From positions 372,001 to 436,000 of the forward strand of contig CAVZKV010000020.1 in NCBI GenBank assembly GCA_963775835.1: 64,000 nucleotides of DNA, read 5' to 3'. This document shows positions 8,085 to 16,884 of the stretch, piece after piece. How positions within the stretch are numbered: the stretch's first letter is position 1; each line of letters opens with the position of its first letter. Made by a program: the position numbers and the translations under genes. Origin of the DNA: AWTP1-13 sp963775835. GTDB taxonomy: Bacteria > Pseudomonadota > Alphaproteobacteria > Rhizobiales > Hyphomicrobiaceae. The notes under the pieces are model-generated. The model saw only the letters and a program-made list of their open reading frames with translations, was not told the DNA's origin and ran no database searches.

Positions 8085-8520
8085 CGGGTGTCCAGTGGAA
8101 AGGTCGACAGCTATCCGGAGCACTCGAGAAAGCGCTCGACGCGCTCGGCGCCGGTGACATTTTAGTTCTGCCGGAATGGGACCGCTGCACCCGGTCGATG
8201 CCAGACGGCATCGCCATCATCGAGTGCGTGCACAAGCGCGGGCATCGGTGAAGGTTTTAGACCGCGACTACCTGGATCTTACCGAGCCGATCAACCGGGG
8301 CATCCTGGCGTTCCTATCGGCGCTGGCCGAGGACGAGCGCCACAGGATCCTCAAACGTGCCAACGACGGCCGTATCGCCGCCAAGGCCAAAGGGACGCGC
8401 TTCGGCCGCAAAGCGGCCGAGGCCTCAAGCGCCTGGCCGCCGGCGAGAGCTGCCGGGCCATCGCCAGGACTTTCGACGTGCACCACGGCACCATCGCCAG
8501 GTTGGCAAGGTAGGCTTCGC
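8085..8520 (+). pseudogene. Serine recombinase (resolvase) remnant 2
   Basis: Three frames in succession carry resolvase homology: ALEKALDALGAGDILVLPEWDR with TRSMPDGI, then a TGA and frameshift near 8250, then LNRGILAFLSALAEDER-like sequence (INRGILAFLSALAEDERHRI) and RANDGRIAAKAKG with FGRK, then another shift to GLKRLAAGESCRAIARTFDV, the C-terminal helix-turn-helix. The extreme N-terminus with the catalytic Ser is absent. It is a dead copy. Confidence 0.65.
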
Positions 8521-8589
8521 ACGTGTGTGCGTTCTGATGAAAAAGAGCTCGCGGATCGCCCTGACCCGCCTGGCGGAGCAGGAGCGGGC

Positions 8590-8910
8590 CTAGCGGCTAC
8601 GAACTATGCAGCCCCGTCGGCGACTTCGCGGTTGGCGCCTTTTTTGGTCTATAGTCCACGCGATGGTGATGAAGAGCCCCACGCTGGCGGACTGCCCAAC
8701 ATGCTGGGCAACTGGCCGGGTGGGGTCCCGCCTGCCGTTCCGGTAGAAGACTTGCGACGATTGCGGTGGCAAGGCCCGCATCACCCCGCCAGACGCGAGC
8801 AGATCCTGAAGCGCATGAAGCCAGAAAGAGATAGCCTGGTCGTCGTGGCCGAGCGTCGCCTGCACCTCCGGCAACGTGGCCCCGTGATCGATGGCATCCT
8901 GTTAGCTACA
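8590..8910 (-). pseudogene. Tyrosine recombinase (integrase) C-terminal remnant 1
   Basis: On the minus strand the sequence DHGATLPEVQATLGHDDQA followed by a WLHA segment matches the box around the catalytic His and Tyr of phage-type integrases, (L)PEVQATLGHxxxxTTxxYLHARP. The TTSxY segment is degenerate (ISFWL), so the catalytic Tyr is lost. Related relics lie at 28440-28740 and 32320-32950. Confidence 0.5.
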
Positions 8911-8974
8911 CCTGACCGGCCATCTAATTAGCCATCCGACCATCCCCTCCTGAAAATCAAAAGTATCAATGGGC

Positions 8975-8990
8975 TGTGATCCATATCACA
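8975..8990. promoter_or_regulatory. CRP-like palindrome TGTGA-N6-TCACA
   Basis: TGTGATCCATATCACA is a perfect 16-base palindrome apart from its centre and fits the CRP-type consensus TGTGA-N6-TCACA. It ends 66 bases before the ATG of the tiny exported protein at 9057. The same GTGAT-N4-ATCAC dyad lies 69 bases upstream of the paralogous gene at 33255-33413. Confidence 0.6.
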
Positions 8991-9056
8991 TCGCCCATTC
9001 TCGAAGTTTGGCAGCATGCTCGCGCGCGCGGCAGCTGCCTCAGAAGGACAACCATC

Positions 9057-9200
9057 ATGAAGATGATCACTCCGGCGCTAGCGTTGTCGGTTTTCGTGTC
9101 TTTCTTTGTTTGGATCTCGGCGCTATCTATCGCAGACCACCGCGTCCCGGGATGGTATGGGCCTCAGGATCCTTCATTCGCATGGGCTCCCCCCGGCTAG
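9057..9200 (+). CDS. Tiny exported protein with C-terminal APPG
   Basis: A 47-residue product with ATG at 9057, preceded by GAAGGA. MKMITPALALSVFVSFFVW is a short membrane or signal segment, followed by a mature part that is only about 25 residues long: DHRVPGWYGPQDPSFAWAPP then G. It parallels the 52-residue protein at 33255-33413 (signal segment, then YWQPQDVSPPYAPPG): both share an ALALSV-type signal, a (Y/W)xxPQDxS stretch and the terminal APPG. Function unknown. A CRP-like palindrome lies 66 bases upstream. Confidence 0.65.
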   Translation: MKMITPALALSVFVSFFVWISALSIADHRVPGWYGPQDPSFAWAPPG

Positions 9201-9347
9201 ACGGTCCTGGCCGCCCAGCGCATAATCGTAGCCGCAGAAAAATCACGGATCCTACGAGACGTGGATTTGCAGGTGTTGGGCCTGTCCGTTTCCTTATGAG
9301 ATGCTCGGTACATTGGGCATCGGACGGCGATCGGAGGTCCATACCGC

Positions 9348-10817
9348 ATGACCCTGGAACCCGCTCCCAGCGCGAGGGATGCGCCGCGTTCGCCCGTCAA
9401 CATCCTCCTGCTAGACGACACACCGGCGAAGCTACTGACGTACGAGGTCGTCCTTTCAGAACTCGGCGAGAATCTGATCAAGGCAACGTCCGCTGATGAG
9501 GCATTTCAGATCTTGCTGAAGATCGACGTGGCGCTGGTACTCACCGACGTCTCCATGCCGTCGGTCGATGGTTTCGAATTTGCGAAAATTTTGCGCGAGC
9601 ATCCTCGCTTTGAAGGTATGCCCATTGTGTTCGTATCCGCTATCGCGCAATCTGATGTTGATCGGTTGCAGGGCTATGCGAGCGGCGCCGTAGATTATGT
9701 GTTTATTCCTGTGGCACCTGAACTGTTGCGCGCGAAGGTCAAAACCTACGTTGAGCACTACCGGAGACAACGGGAGCTGGAGATCCTCAAGCGCGAGCTG
9801 GAAGCGCGTGTTGCCGAACGGACGATTGAGCTCGAAGCATCGATGACGCGCTATCGTATGCTTGTGGACAATGCCAATGACATCGTTGCCACGTTCGACC
9901 TCAAGGGCCGCTTTACATCGGTAAACCCGGCGATCGAGCGCATCCTTGGTTTTGCACCGGCCGAGGTGATTGGGAGGTCGCTTCGGCGCCACGTGCCCCG
10001 GGAACGTCTCCTCACACACGCCGAAATGCTGAATCGAAAACTCCAAGGGGCTCCAAGCACGCCGTACGAGGTCGAGGTGCTCACAAAGGTCGGCGTGCGA
10101 CGGGTACTTGAAGTGAATTCAAAGCTGATCGCGGACGCAACAGGTAAGCCCGTCGCGATTCACGCAATCGCTCGGGATATTACGGAGCGGAAGGAAGCAA
10201 AACGGGCAGAAGCGCACATTGCCGAACTCGATCACCGCGTCAAGAACGCACTCGCCACTGTGATCGCCGTTTCGCAGCGCACGCGGGAAGGTCACACGTC
10301 GATGGACGAGTTCGTCAGCGCCTTCGACGGCCGCATCCGGTCCATGGCCGAGGCGCATGCATTGTTGAGCCGCGGCCGCTGGCAGGGTGTCAGTCTAGCT
10401 CATCTGGTGCGACAGGAGCTGGCGCCCTGTGCGGCGGCACTCAATACTATGGTCGAGGGTCCCGATATTGTTCTGGCCGCCGACGCAGCCCAGCCAGTAG
10501 CGTTTGTGTTTCATGAGCTTGTGACCAATGCCGCCAAATATGGTGCGCTGTCGATCCCGAAGGGGCACGTAAGCGTGCAATGGCATCAACGGGCGAACGG
10601 ACATGTCCCGGAAGCATTGGTGCTTGACTGGAAAGAGACAGGCGGGCCGCGCATCCCGGCTTCGATCTCCCCAGGCTACGGTACCAGTGTCGTCAAAGAC
10701 CTCATCCCCTACGAACTCGGCGGCGTGGTCAACCTGGTGTTTGCCCCGAAGGGAGTGCGGTGCAGGCTCGAAATTCCCCTGAAGTGGCTGAACAAAGCTG
10801 ATCGTCCTCTCAGCTAG
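9348..10817 (+). CDS. Hybrid sensor kinase: receiver - PAS - HWE histidine kinase
   Basis: A 489-residue soluble signalling protein without membrane segments. Residues ~17-130 form a receiver domain (NILLLDDTPAKLL, LVLTDVSMPSVDGFEF with phosphoacceptor Asp 67; the usual KP motif reads IPV). A coiled coil (LEILKRELEARVAERTIELE) leads to a PAS domain (~167-285, ending DITERKEAKRAE). The kinase core begins ELDHRVKNALATVIAVSQRT with the phosphoacceptor His and has FHELVTNAAKYGALS and WKETGGP, the HWE-type ATP-binding signature. N-terminal receiver plus PAS plus HWE is common in Rhizobiales. Its partner output regulator is not adjacent. GGAGG lies about 12 bases before the ATG. Confidence 0.9.
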   Translation: MTLEPAPSARDAPRSPVNILLLDDTPAKLLTYEVVLSELGENLIKATSADEAFQILLKIDVALVLTDVSMPSVDGFEFAKILREHPRFEGMPIVFVSAIAQSDVDRLQGYASGAVDYVFIPVAPELLRAKVKTYVEHYRRQRELEILKRELEARVAERTIELEASMTRYRMLVDNANDIVATFDLKGRFTSVNPAIERILGFAPAEVIGRSLRRHVPRERLLTHAEMLNRKLQGAPSTPYEVEVLTKVGVRRVLEVNSKLIADATGKPVAIHAIARDITERKEAKRAEAHIAELDHRVKNALATVIAVSQRTREGHTSMDEFVSAFDGRIRSMAEAHALLSRGRWQGVSLAHLVRQELAPCAAALNTMVEGPDIVLAADAAQPVAFVFHELVTNAAKYGALSIPKGHVSVQWHQRANGHVPEALVLDWKETGGPRIPASISPGYGTSVVKDLIPYELGGVVNLVFAPKGVRCRLEIPLKWLNKADRPLS

Positions 10818-11590
10818 ACTAGTCTGCCAAAGATCTACATTGCCGTTTGCTTGGAGTCAGCGATTTGCGATTGAACGGGGCTGCCGATCGGCACGGTGCG
10901 TGTGCGGTCGGCAGAAAAAGCAAGGCGCCGGCCGTCGCTTTCAATTGCGATAGAGCTTGATGGTTCTTGCCATGGTTTCCCCGTGCTGCCACTGGGTATT
11001 TGGCAGAAACAAAGTTCCGCCGAGGCACATTCAGCGTCAAGGTGCTGACGCCGGTGTCGGTCGATAACTTCTCACTTGAGGTGACAGGTGCGCACGGCAA
11101 ACCAGCCGTTGCCCTGGTTCAACGGTTTATGGTTATCCACAACGATCTCGCATCGGATTGGAAATAGCCCGAGGTCTCGGCCGTTGTGCATGCGACCCGG
11201 CCCGGCATCCGCACCACCCAGCCCGCCGGGGAAGCCGCTTGATGACGTCCTGTGGTCTGTCAAGGTGTACCAGGATGCCTCGCGGCATTTCGCTAAGCGA
11301 GGGAGCCCCACGCGTGAGGTGTAGGGCTTCTTCCTTGCTCCCACGTGAGGCTGATCCAACGTCTTGGCGTCAGCGCCCTAAGGACCACATCGCGAGGACA
11401 CCATGGGCCCTTGGCTGGGGGTGGGGCGACGAGCTGCTGAGAAACCCAACCACCGGTTGCTGCGCACCGGCGGCGAGCGGCCAGGTCGGCCGACCAGCCG
11501 ACGTGCGTGTCGCGCGCTCAGTGAGCGGGCCGGCGTCCGAAACCCGTCACAGGAACGGTCCTGAGCAAGCGCGAAAGGGATGCATCTACA
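10818..11590. other. Gene-poor stretch
   Basis: Several short open frames exist but none resembles a known protein and none has a convincing start. The 3' end carries the TACTCGATCACCTCGTCGGC sequence, which resembles a dispersed non-coding repeat known to me from Bradyrhizobium-type genomes; a related copy is at about 24670. Confidence 0.35.
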
Positions 11591-11639
11591 GAAGCCACTG
11601 AGTAACTACTCGATCACCTCGTCGGCGCGGACGAGCAGC

Positions 11640-11815
11640 GACTTTGGGACAGCGGACGTTGCCCGCATCATCGGCACTCCCGGCGAGATCTCCTTCACCG
11701 TCACCCCCAACCGAACGCTCATGATCGCCGAGACCATGCACAGGATCGGCTTGCTCAACCAAGCCCGCAGCCTGGACCGACTATTTCCATGCTGGGAGAC
11801 ATGGCAAGAAGGGAT
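11640..11815 (+). pseudogene. ABC substrate-binding protein (NMT1/SsuA type) C-terminal remnant
   Basis: The frame reads VTPNRTLMIAETMHRIGLLN then QARSLDRLFP, resembling the end of nitrate/sulfonate/taurine-type periplasmic binding proteins, MxxFAxFMHxVGxIKxKPASWxDLFFPE. No start or upstream domains are present. It may be the last trace of a transporter gene once linked to the MmgE/PrpD gene that follows. Confidence 0.4.
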
Positions 11816-11878
11816 CGTAGATGGCCCGTCGACGGACGCGGGCATCGTTCACCCTACCAGTATGAGGAATTTCGATAC

Positions 11879-13237
11879 ATGAGCGATCCCCATCCCCAAG
11901 TCACGGCGCTCCTCACCCGCTTCATTCTCGAGACGAAGATTGAAGCAATCCCCGCGAATGTCCGACGTGAAGGGATTCGGAGCCTTGTCAATATCATCGG
12001 CTGCGCGCTCGGTGGCTCGCGCCACGATGCTGTCAACAAGTCCTGGGCCGCACTGCAGCCCTTCGCCGGGGGCGAGCAGGTGACGCTCATCGGCCGCTCT
12101 CAGCGCACCGATGCCCTCACTGCCGCTTTCATCAACACGCTCTCATGCTCCATCAATGCGTTCGATGATACCCATGCCGAGGCAATCGTGCATCCGAGCG
12201 GACCGATTATGGCCGCCGTGCTCGCAGTTGCCGAAATGCAGCCGGTCACGGGGGCCGAGGCGCTGGCGGCCTTCATGCTCGGCATTGAGGCCGTGTGCCG
12301 CCTCTCCAAGGCCATCTCAGTGGCGCCGGCCAATAGCGATATCGCCTGGTCGCAGACAGGTGTCACATGCGGCGTTGGTGCGGCTTTGGCGGCAGCTCGC
12401 CTGATGCAGCTCGACCTCGGGACGGCACGCATGGCGGCCGGCATAGCGGCGGCCGGCGCGTCCGGCATCCGCGCGCTGCACGGCAGCATGTGCACGGCGG
12501 CGCTGCCCGCCTTTGCTGGCCAGTCGGGATTGCGGGCCGCGCTGCTGGCAAGGGGCGGCATTACAGCCACGATGTCGGTGATCGAGGCGCGCTATGGCTT
12601 GGCCCAGTGCTTTGCTCTGGCCCCACACCTTGCCTATCTGACCGACGGGCTCGGCACGCACTGGGAGATCCTCGCCAACACCTACAAGCCATTTCCATGT
12701 GGCATCGTCATCCACCCGTTGATCGAGGCCGCGCTCGAGATCGCCCAGGAGCTCAATACTGCGGCCGAGGCCGTGGCCCGCGTCGAGATCATCGCCAACC
12801 CGGCCGCCATGGCGCTCTGCTACCGCCGACACCCAAAGGACGAGATGGAGGGGCATGTCAGCCTTTACCACTGGGTGGCAGCGGCTCTCGCACGGGGCAA
12901 GGCCGGCATCCCAGAGGGCACCGATCAAACCATCGCCGATCCTGCGATCCGGGCCTTGCGTGACCGCATAGACGTGACCAACGACCCGGCTGTCCCGCAC
13001 CATGACGCCGACGTCACGGTTAGGCTCACCAACGGCGCGAGCGCAGCGCGTCGCGTCCGCGCTTGCATTGGTAGCCGGGGTCGCCCCATGACGAATGTCG
13101 AGCTCGACCGAAAATTCACCGCGGCAGCGGAAGGCGTGCTGTCAAAATCCAAGATCGATGCCTATCTCGCGTCCATTCGCGGCGTCGAGACCCTGGGCGA
13201 TGCGCGCGTTTTGGCTGGCGGTCTGCTTACAGCATGA
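11879..13237 (+). CDS. MmgE/PrpD family protein
   Basis: A 452-residue protein from the ATG at 11879, with GAGGA 10 bases upstream. It shows the all-helical N-terminal domain of the MmgE/PrpD family (SLVNIIGCALGGSRHDAV; FINTLSCSINAFDDTHAEAIVHPSGP; MLGIEAVCRLSKAI) and the C-terminal part with YKPFPCGIVIHPLIEAAL and HVSLYHWVAAALARGKAG. The family includes 2-methylcitrate dehydratase, cis-aconitate decarboxylase and many uncharacterised dehydratases. No other methylcitrate-cycle gene is nearby, so a prpD assignment is not justified. The overall length matches the family. Confidence 0.9.
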   Translation: MSDPHPQVTALLTRFILETKIEAIPANVRREGIRSLVNIIGCALGGSRHDAVNKSWAALQPFAGGEQVTLIGRSQRTDALTAAFINTLSCSINAFDDTHAEAIVHPSGPIMAAVLAVAEMQPVTGAEALAAFMLGIEAVCRLSKAISVAPANSDIAWSQTGVTCGVGAALAAARLMQLDLGTARMAAGIAAAGASGIRALHGSMCTAALPAFAGQSGLRAALLARGGITATMSVIEARYGLAQCFALAPHLAYLTDGLGTHWEILANTYKPFPCGIVIHPLIEAALEIAQELNTAAEAVARVEIIANPAAMALCYRRHPKDEMEGHVSLYHWVAAALARGKAGIPEGTDQTIADPAIRALRDRIDVTNDPAVPHHDADVTVRLTNGASAARRVRACIGSRGRPMTNVELDRKFTAAAEGVLSKSKIDAYLASIRGVETLGDARVLAGGLLTA

Positions 13238-13617
13238 CGCGGCGCTAGATGTCCTGGGTGCGTGCGAAGCACCAGCTGCACCTCATGGTGCCGCTGCGCT
13301 TCTTCATGCATCAATAGACCACAACAGTGATCGGCATGTCGTCGCCGGTCTACCGGCGCATCCCCCGCGGCGAAGTAGGCTCGAGGAGCCACGGTCGCGA
13401 GTGGTGGAGAAGCTGACATGACCAGCTGGAAGTGCAGTGCTTGCAAGATCAGCTAATTGGGGCCAATTGCTGCCGTTCGTGGTTTGAGGCTCGCCTTAGG
13501 TGTTAGCCCAGACCTCTCTCCGGGTATCTCCCGATTTAGGCTCCGCGGCCTTGCCGTGACGATCCCTCTTGCCAACCAGCGATGTTGAGACCTACTCGCG
13601 ATGATCTGAGCAATCCG
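13238..13617. other. No recognisable gene
   Basis: Short frames on both strands show no family resemblance. Likely intergenic or decayed sequence. Confidence 0.35.
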
Positions 13618-14013
13618 ATGGCCAAGACGGTTCATACGATGCTCCGAATTCTCGATGAATCGCGTTCAATCGACTTCTACCGCCGCGCCTTTGGCCTCGG
13701 TGTCGCGGATCGCTTCGCCTTCGACGATTTCACACTGGTCTATCTGCGCGACCAAGAATCCGATTTCGAGCTCGAGCTCACCGTCAATCATGGACGCACG
13801 GTCCCGTACGCGCTTGGCGACGGCTACGGCCATCTGGCGGTCGTGGTCGACGATCTCGATGCCGAGCACGCAAGGCTCAGCAAGGAAGGCCTTCAACCCA
13901 AGCCGATTAAGGAATTCATCCGTGAGGGCACTCTGATGGCCCGCTTCTTCTTCGTGGAAGATCCTGACGGTTACAAGATTGAGGTCATGCAGAAGCACGG
14001 ACGGTACCGCTGA
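13618..14013 (+). CDS. VOC-superfamily protein, glyoxalase I-like
   Basis: The ATG at 13618 gives 131 residues. MAKTVHTMLRILDESRSIDF then YRRAFGLGVADRF is the typical start of lactoylglutathione-lyase relatives, with the first metal-ligand position. YGHLAVVVDDLDA gives a second ligand His and FFFVEDPDGYKIEVMQK gives the C-terminal Glu ligand. Glyoxalase I detoxifies methylglyoxal with glutathione, but the VOC superfamily covers several chemistries. It precedes the dehydrogenase pair by 39 bases in the same direction and may be co-transcribed. Confidence 0.85.
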   Translation: MAKTVHTMLRILDESRSIDFYRRAFGLGVADRFAFDDFTLVYLRDQESDFELELTVNHGRTVPYALGDGYGHLAVVVDDLDAEHARLSKEGLQPKPIKEFIREGTLMARFFFVEDPDGYKIEVMQKHGRYR

Positions 14014-14052
14014 GGCCAATCCGTCGTGGTTTACAGAATAGAGGAAACGACA

Positions 14053-14583
14053 ATGGATCAAAATCGAGCAGATGCGCTAGATCGGCGGCAATTTCTTGCC
14101 GGGGTCGGAACCGCCGCGCTCATCATTTCCGGCGCCGCGGTCATCCACACGGACGAGGCTTGGGGTCTCGAAGTCAAAAATCTCCAGCCGGAGACCATGC
14201 GAACGCTCATCAAGACGGCGCGCGACATCTATCCGCACGACCGTCTGGCCGATCGTTTCTATGCGGTCGCCATGAAAAGCTATGACGTGAAAGCGGGCAC
14301 CGATCCGCAGACCAAGACGACGGTCGAGCAGGGCATTGCCCAGCTTGACGCACTTGCCCGCAACCGGCATGGCATCGCCTATGTCGACGTGGGCTGGGAG
14401 GCTGATCGCGTCGCACTGTTGCGACAGATGGAGCGCGAGCCATTCTTCCAGAACGTCCGCAGCGGGCTTGTGGTGTCCCTCTATAACCAGAAGGAGGTGT
14501 GGCCGATCTTTGGCTACGAGGGCGAATCGGCTTCGAAGGGTGGCTACATCAAGCATGGTTTCGACGACATCGCCTGGCTGTAG
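14053..14583 (+). CDS. Tat-exported small subunit of a GMC-type dehydrogenase
   Basis: A 176-residue protein; GAGGAAACG precedes the ATG at 14053. The N-terminus DRRQFLAGVGTAALIISGAA is a twin-arginine signal. The body resembles gluconate-2-dehydrogenase subunit-3-like proteins (MRTLIKTARDIYPHDRLAD, and a C-terminal VVSLYNQKEVWPIFGYEGES then SKGGYIKHGFDDIAWL). Such subunits escort a flavin-containing GMC subunit across the membrane. The GMC gene follows after 25 bases and lacks its own signal peptide, which fits hitch-hiker export. A cytochrome subunit is not present nearby. Confidence 0.8.
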   Translation: MDQNRADALDRRQFLAGVGTAALIISGAAVIHTDEAWGLEVKNLQPETMRTLIKTARDIYPHDRLADRFYAVAMKSYDVKAGTDPQTKTTVEQGIAQLDALARNRHGIAYVDVGWEADRVALLRQMEREPFFQNVRSGLVVSLYNQKEVWPIFGYEGESASKGGYIKHGFDDIAWL

Positions 14584-14608
14584 ACGCGGATAGAACGAGG
14601 GCAATCCC

Positions 14609-16180
14609 ATGGACGCGAAATACGATCTGAATGACGACTCGGTCGTCGTCATCATCGGTTCCGGTGCCGGCGGCGGCACCCTTGCAAATGAGCTCGCGCA
14701 AAAGAACATCAAGGTGGTCGTGCTGGAGGCCGGCAAACGCCACGAGGTTGGTGACTTCGTCAACGACGAATGGGAGAGCTTCACCCAGCTCGCCTGGTCT
14801 GACATGCGCACCACGTCCGGTAGCTGGCGCGTGCACAGGGACTTCCCGAACTTGCCGGCATGGATCGTCAAGGCGGTCGGCGGATCGACCGTGCACTGGG
14901 CGGGCGCGTCGCTGCGCTTCCAGGAGCACGAGTTCAAGGCGAAGAGCGCCTATGGCGGCATCCAGGGCGCTAACCTGCTCGACTGGCCGGTTACGCTTCA
15001 GGAGCTGGAGCCCTACTACGCTAAGGCCGAGGACAAGATGGGAGTGACCCGCACGAATGGCATCCCCGGCCTGCCCGGCAACAATAATTTCAAGGTGCTC
15101 GCCGCCGGCGCCACCAAGGTGGGCTACAAGGAGGTCCATACGGGCCGCATGGCGATCAATTCGCAACCGCGCGACGGCCGCGGCGCCTGCCAACAAATCG
15201 GATTCTGCTTCCAGGGATGCCTATCGGGTGCCAAATGGTCGACGCTTTACACCGAGATTCCCAAGGGCGAGCAAACGGGGAAGCTAGAGGTTCGTCCGGA
15301 GTCTCACGCCGCCCAGATCGAGCATGATGCTGGCGGGAAAGTCACCGGCGTCGTCTACTTCGACAAGGATGGCAAGCAGCAGCGGCAGAAGGCCCGCGCC
15401 GTTTGCGTCGCCGGGAACTCGATCGAAACGCCAAGGCTGCTGCTGCTCTCTCAATCGAGTAAGTTCCCCAATGGACTTGCCAATTCATCCGGCCAGCTCG
15501 GTCGCAACTACATGCGGCATATGACCGGGTCGGTTTATGCGGTGTTCAATCGGCCGGTGCGCATGTGGCGCGGAACTACCATGGCCGGAATCGTGACCGA
15601 CGAGGCAGCGCACAACCCTAAACGCGGCTTCGTCGGCGGCTATGAGATGGAGACCTTGTCCATCGGATTGCCATTCATGGCGGCCTTCCTCGATCCCGGA
15701 GCATGGGGGCGCGAGTTCACCAGCGCGCTGGACGGCTACGAAAACATGGCGGGCATGTGGCTGGTCGGGGAGGACATGCCGCAAGAGAGCAATCGGATTA
15801 CGCTCGACCCAAGCGCCAAGGACAAGCGAGGCCTACCGGTTGCTAGCGTGCATTTCGACGATCATCCCAATGATGTTGCGATGCGCAACCACGCCCACAA
15901 GGCGGGTACCGCGATCTACGAAGCGGTCGATGCCACACGGGTGTTTCCGACGCCGCCGTATCCTTCCACGCACAATCTCGGTACATGCCGGATGTCAGAA
16001 AATCCGCGAGACGGCGTCTGCAACAAATTCGGCCAGACCCACGACATCAAGAATCTGTTCATCTCGGACGGTAGCCAATTCACCACCGGCGGCGCCGAGA
16101 ACCCAACATTGACAATTGTCAGCCTTGCCATTCGTCAGGCCGACTACATCGCCGAGGAGATGGGCAAGAACGCCATCTGA
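14609..16180 (+). CDS. GMC-family FAD-dependent dehydrogenase, large subunit
   Basis: A 523-residue flavoprotein. VVVIIGSGAGGGTLANELAQ and VVVLEAGK form the N-terminal FAD-binding dinucleotide fold. GGSTVHWAGASLRF, AVCVAGNSIETPRLLLLSQS and the C-terminal HNLGTCRMSENP with LFISDGSQFTTGGAENPTLT are GMC signatures, the last holding the active-site His/Asn region. The sequence resembles gluconate/sorbitol/fructose-dehydrogenase-type large subunits. The substrate is probably a sugar, sugar acid or alcohol oxidised in the periplasm, by inference. It has no signal peptide and is presumably exported with the Tat subunit upstream. A terminator follows at 16200. Confidence 0.9.
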   Translation: MDAKYDLNDDSVVVIIGSGAGGGTLANELAQKNIKVVVLEAGKRHEVGDFVNDEWESFTQLAWSDMRTTSGSWRVHRDFPNLPAWIVKAVGGSTVHWAGASLRFQEHEFKAKSAYGGIQGANLLDWPVTLQELEPYYAKAEDKMGVTRTNGIPGLPGNNNFKVLAAGATKVGYKEVHTGRMAINSQPRDGRGACQQIGFCFQGCLSGAKWSTLYTEIPKGEQTGKLEVRPESHAAQIEHDAGGKVTGVVYFDKDGKQQRQKARAVCVAGNSIETPRLLLLSQSSKFPNGLANSSGQLGRNYMRHMTGSVYAVFNRPVRMWRGTTMAGIVTDEAAHNPKRGFVGGYEMETLSIGLPFMAAFLDPGAWGREFTSALDGYENMAGMWLVGEDMPQESNRITLDPSAKDKRGLPVASVHFDDHPNDVAMRNHAHKAGTAIYEAVDATRVFPTPPYPSTHNLGTCRMSENPRDGVCNKFGQTHDIKNLFISDGSQFTTGGAENPTLTIVSLAIRQADYIAEEMGKNAI

Positions 16181-16199
16181 ATTCTTGCGATAGAGATCG

Positions 16200-16229
16200 A
16201 GGCCCGTCCTGCTGTCGCGGGACGGGCCT
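16200..16229 (+). terminator. Rho-independent terminator-like hairpin
   Basis: AGGCCCGTCC and GGACGGGCCT form a 10-base-pair GC-rich stem with a short loop, 20 bases after the GMC stop codon. Only two T residues follow directly, so termination may be partial. Confidence 0.7.
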
Positions 16230-16239
16230 TAGACCTTGA

Positions 16240-16680
16240 GGCGCATCAGCTCGGCGGGTACAGGCCATGCGCGGGTTTGATCTCATCGCGGCCGTGGCGG
16301 TCGTGGCCGAGACCGGTGATCTCTCCCGATTTCAAAACCCGCGCGAGCTTATGGACTATCTGGGCCTTGTTCCCTCAGAAAGCTCTACGGGGAACAAGGC
16401 CAATCGCGGCGGTATCACCAAGGCCGGCAACGGTCGGGCACGACACATGCTAGTGGAGGCGGCCTGGAGCTATCGGTATCCGCCGCGCGTGAGCCGGGAC
16501 AAGCAACCGAAAGTGGCGGCTGCGCCGAGACGGGTGCGCGAGATCGCATGGAACGCGCAAACGAGGGTGTGCGGACGCTTCCGGTTACTTGTCCGCAAAG
16601 GAAAGCGGCCGACGATCGTCGCCACAGCGGTTGCCCGCGAGCTATCGGCATTCATTTGGGCGATCCCCTTCTCGCCGGCC
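16240..16680 (+). pseudogene. IS110-family transposase C-terminal remnant
   Basis: The frame from about 16240 reads RGFDLIAAVAVVAETGDLSR, MDYLGLVPSESSTGNKANRG, GITKAGNGRARHMLVEAAWS then TAVARELSAFIWAI, the C-terminal (transposase_20) half of IS110-type transposases. The N-terminal DEDD catalytic half is missing; the fragment begins just after the terminator. No terminal sequences are identifiable. It is a dead insertion remnant. Confidence 0.75.
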
Positions 16681-16809
16681 AGACGCACGAAGTCGCTGCT
16701 TTGGTCGGTGCAGCGTCAGCCTGATCGCCCAAACAAAAGCGATAAGTGCACATTAGCTTGGCGCCACCACATAGGAGAACGGCGCCACAAAAATCAGGCG
16801 CTTGCTGAC

Positions 16810-16857
16810 GAGCCCCAATACAGGTTCGGGGCTCCGGGCCGGTCTCTCGACACCGGC
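16810..16857 (-). terminator. Two adjacent hairpins downstream of the phzF-like gene
   Basis: GCCGGT...ACCGGC (16838-16857) and GAGCCCC...GGGGCTC (16810-16834) are back-to-back GC-rich inverted repeats beginning about 27 bases beyond the minus-strand stop at 16885. There is no T run, so they may end transcription weakly or stabilise the 3' end. Confidence 0.45.
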
Positions 16858-16884
16858 TAAGGTCTCTCTCGGCTGATGATCGGC

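Noticed and set aside
11879..13237. Annotation as 2-methylcitrate dehydratase (prpD)
   Set aside because: The family fit is clear, but no methylcitrate-cycle gene is in the neighbourhood and the family has many other activities.
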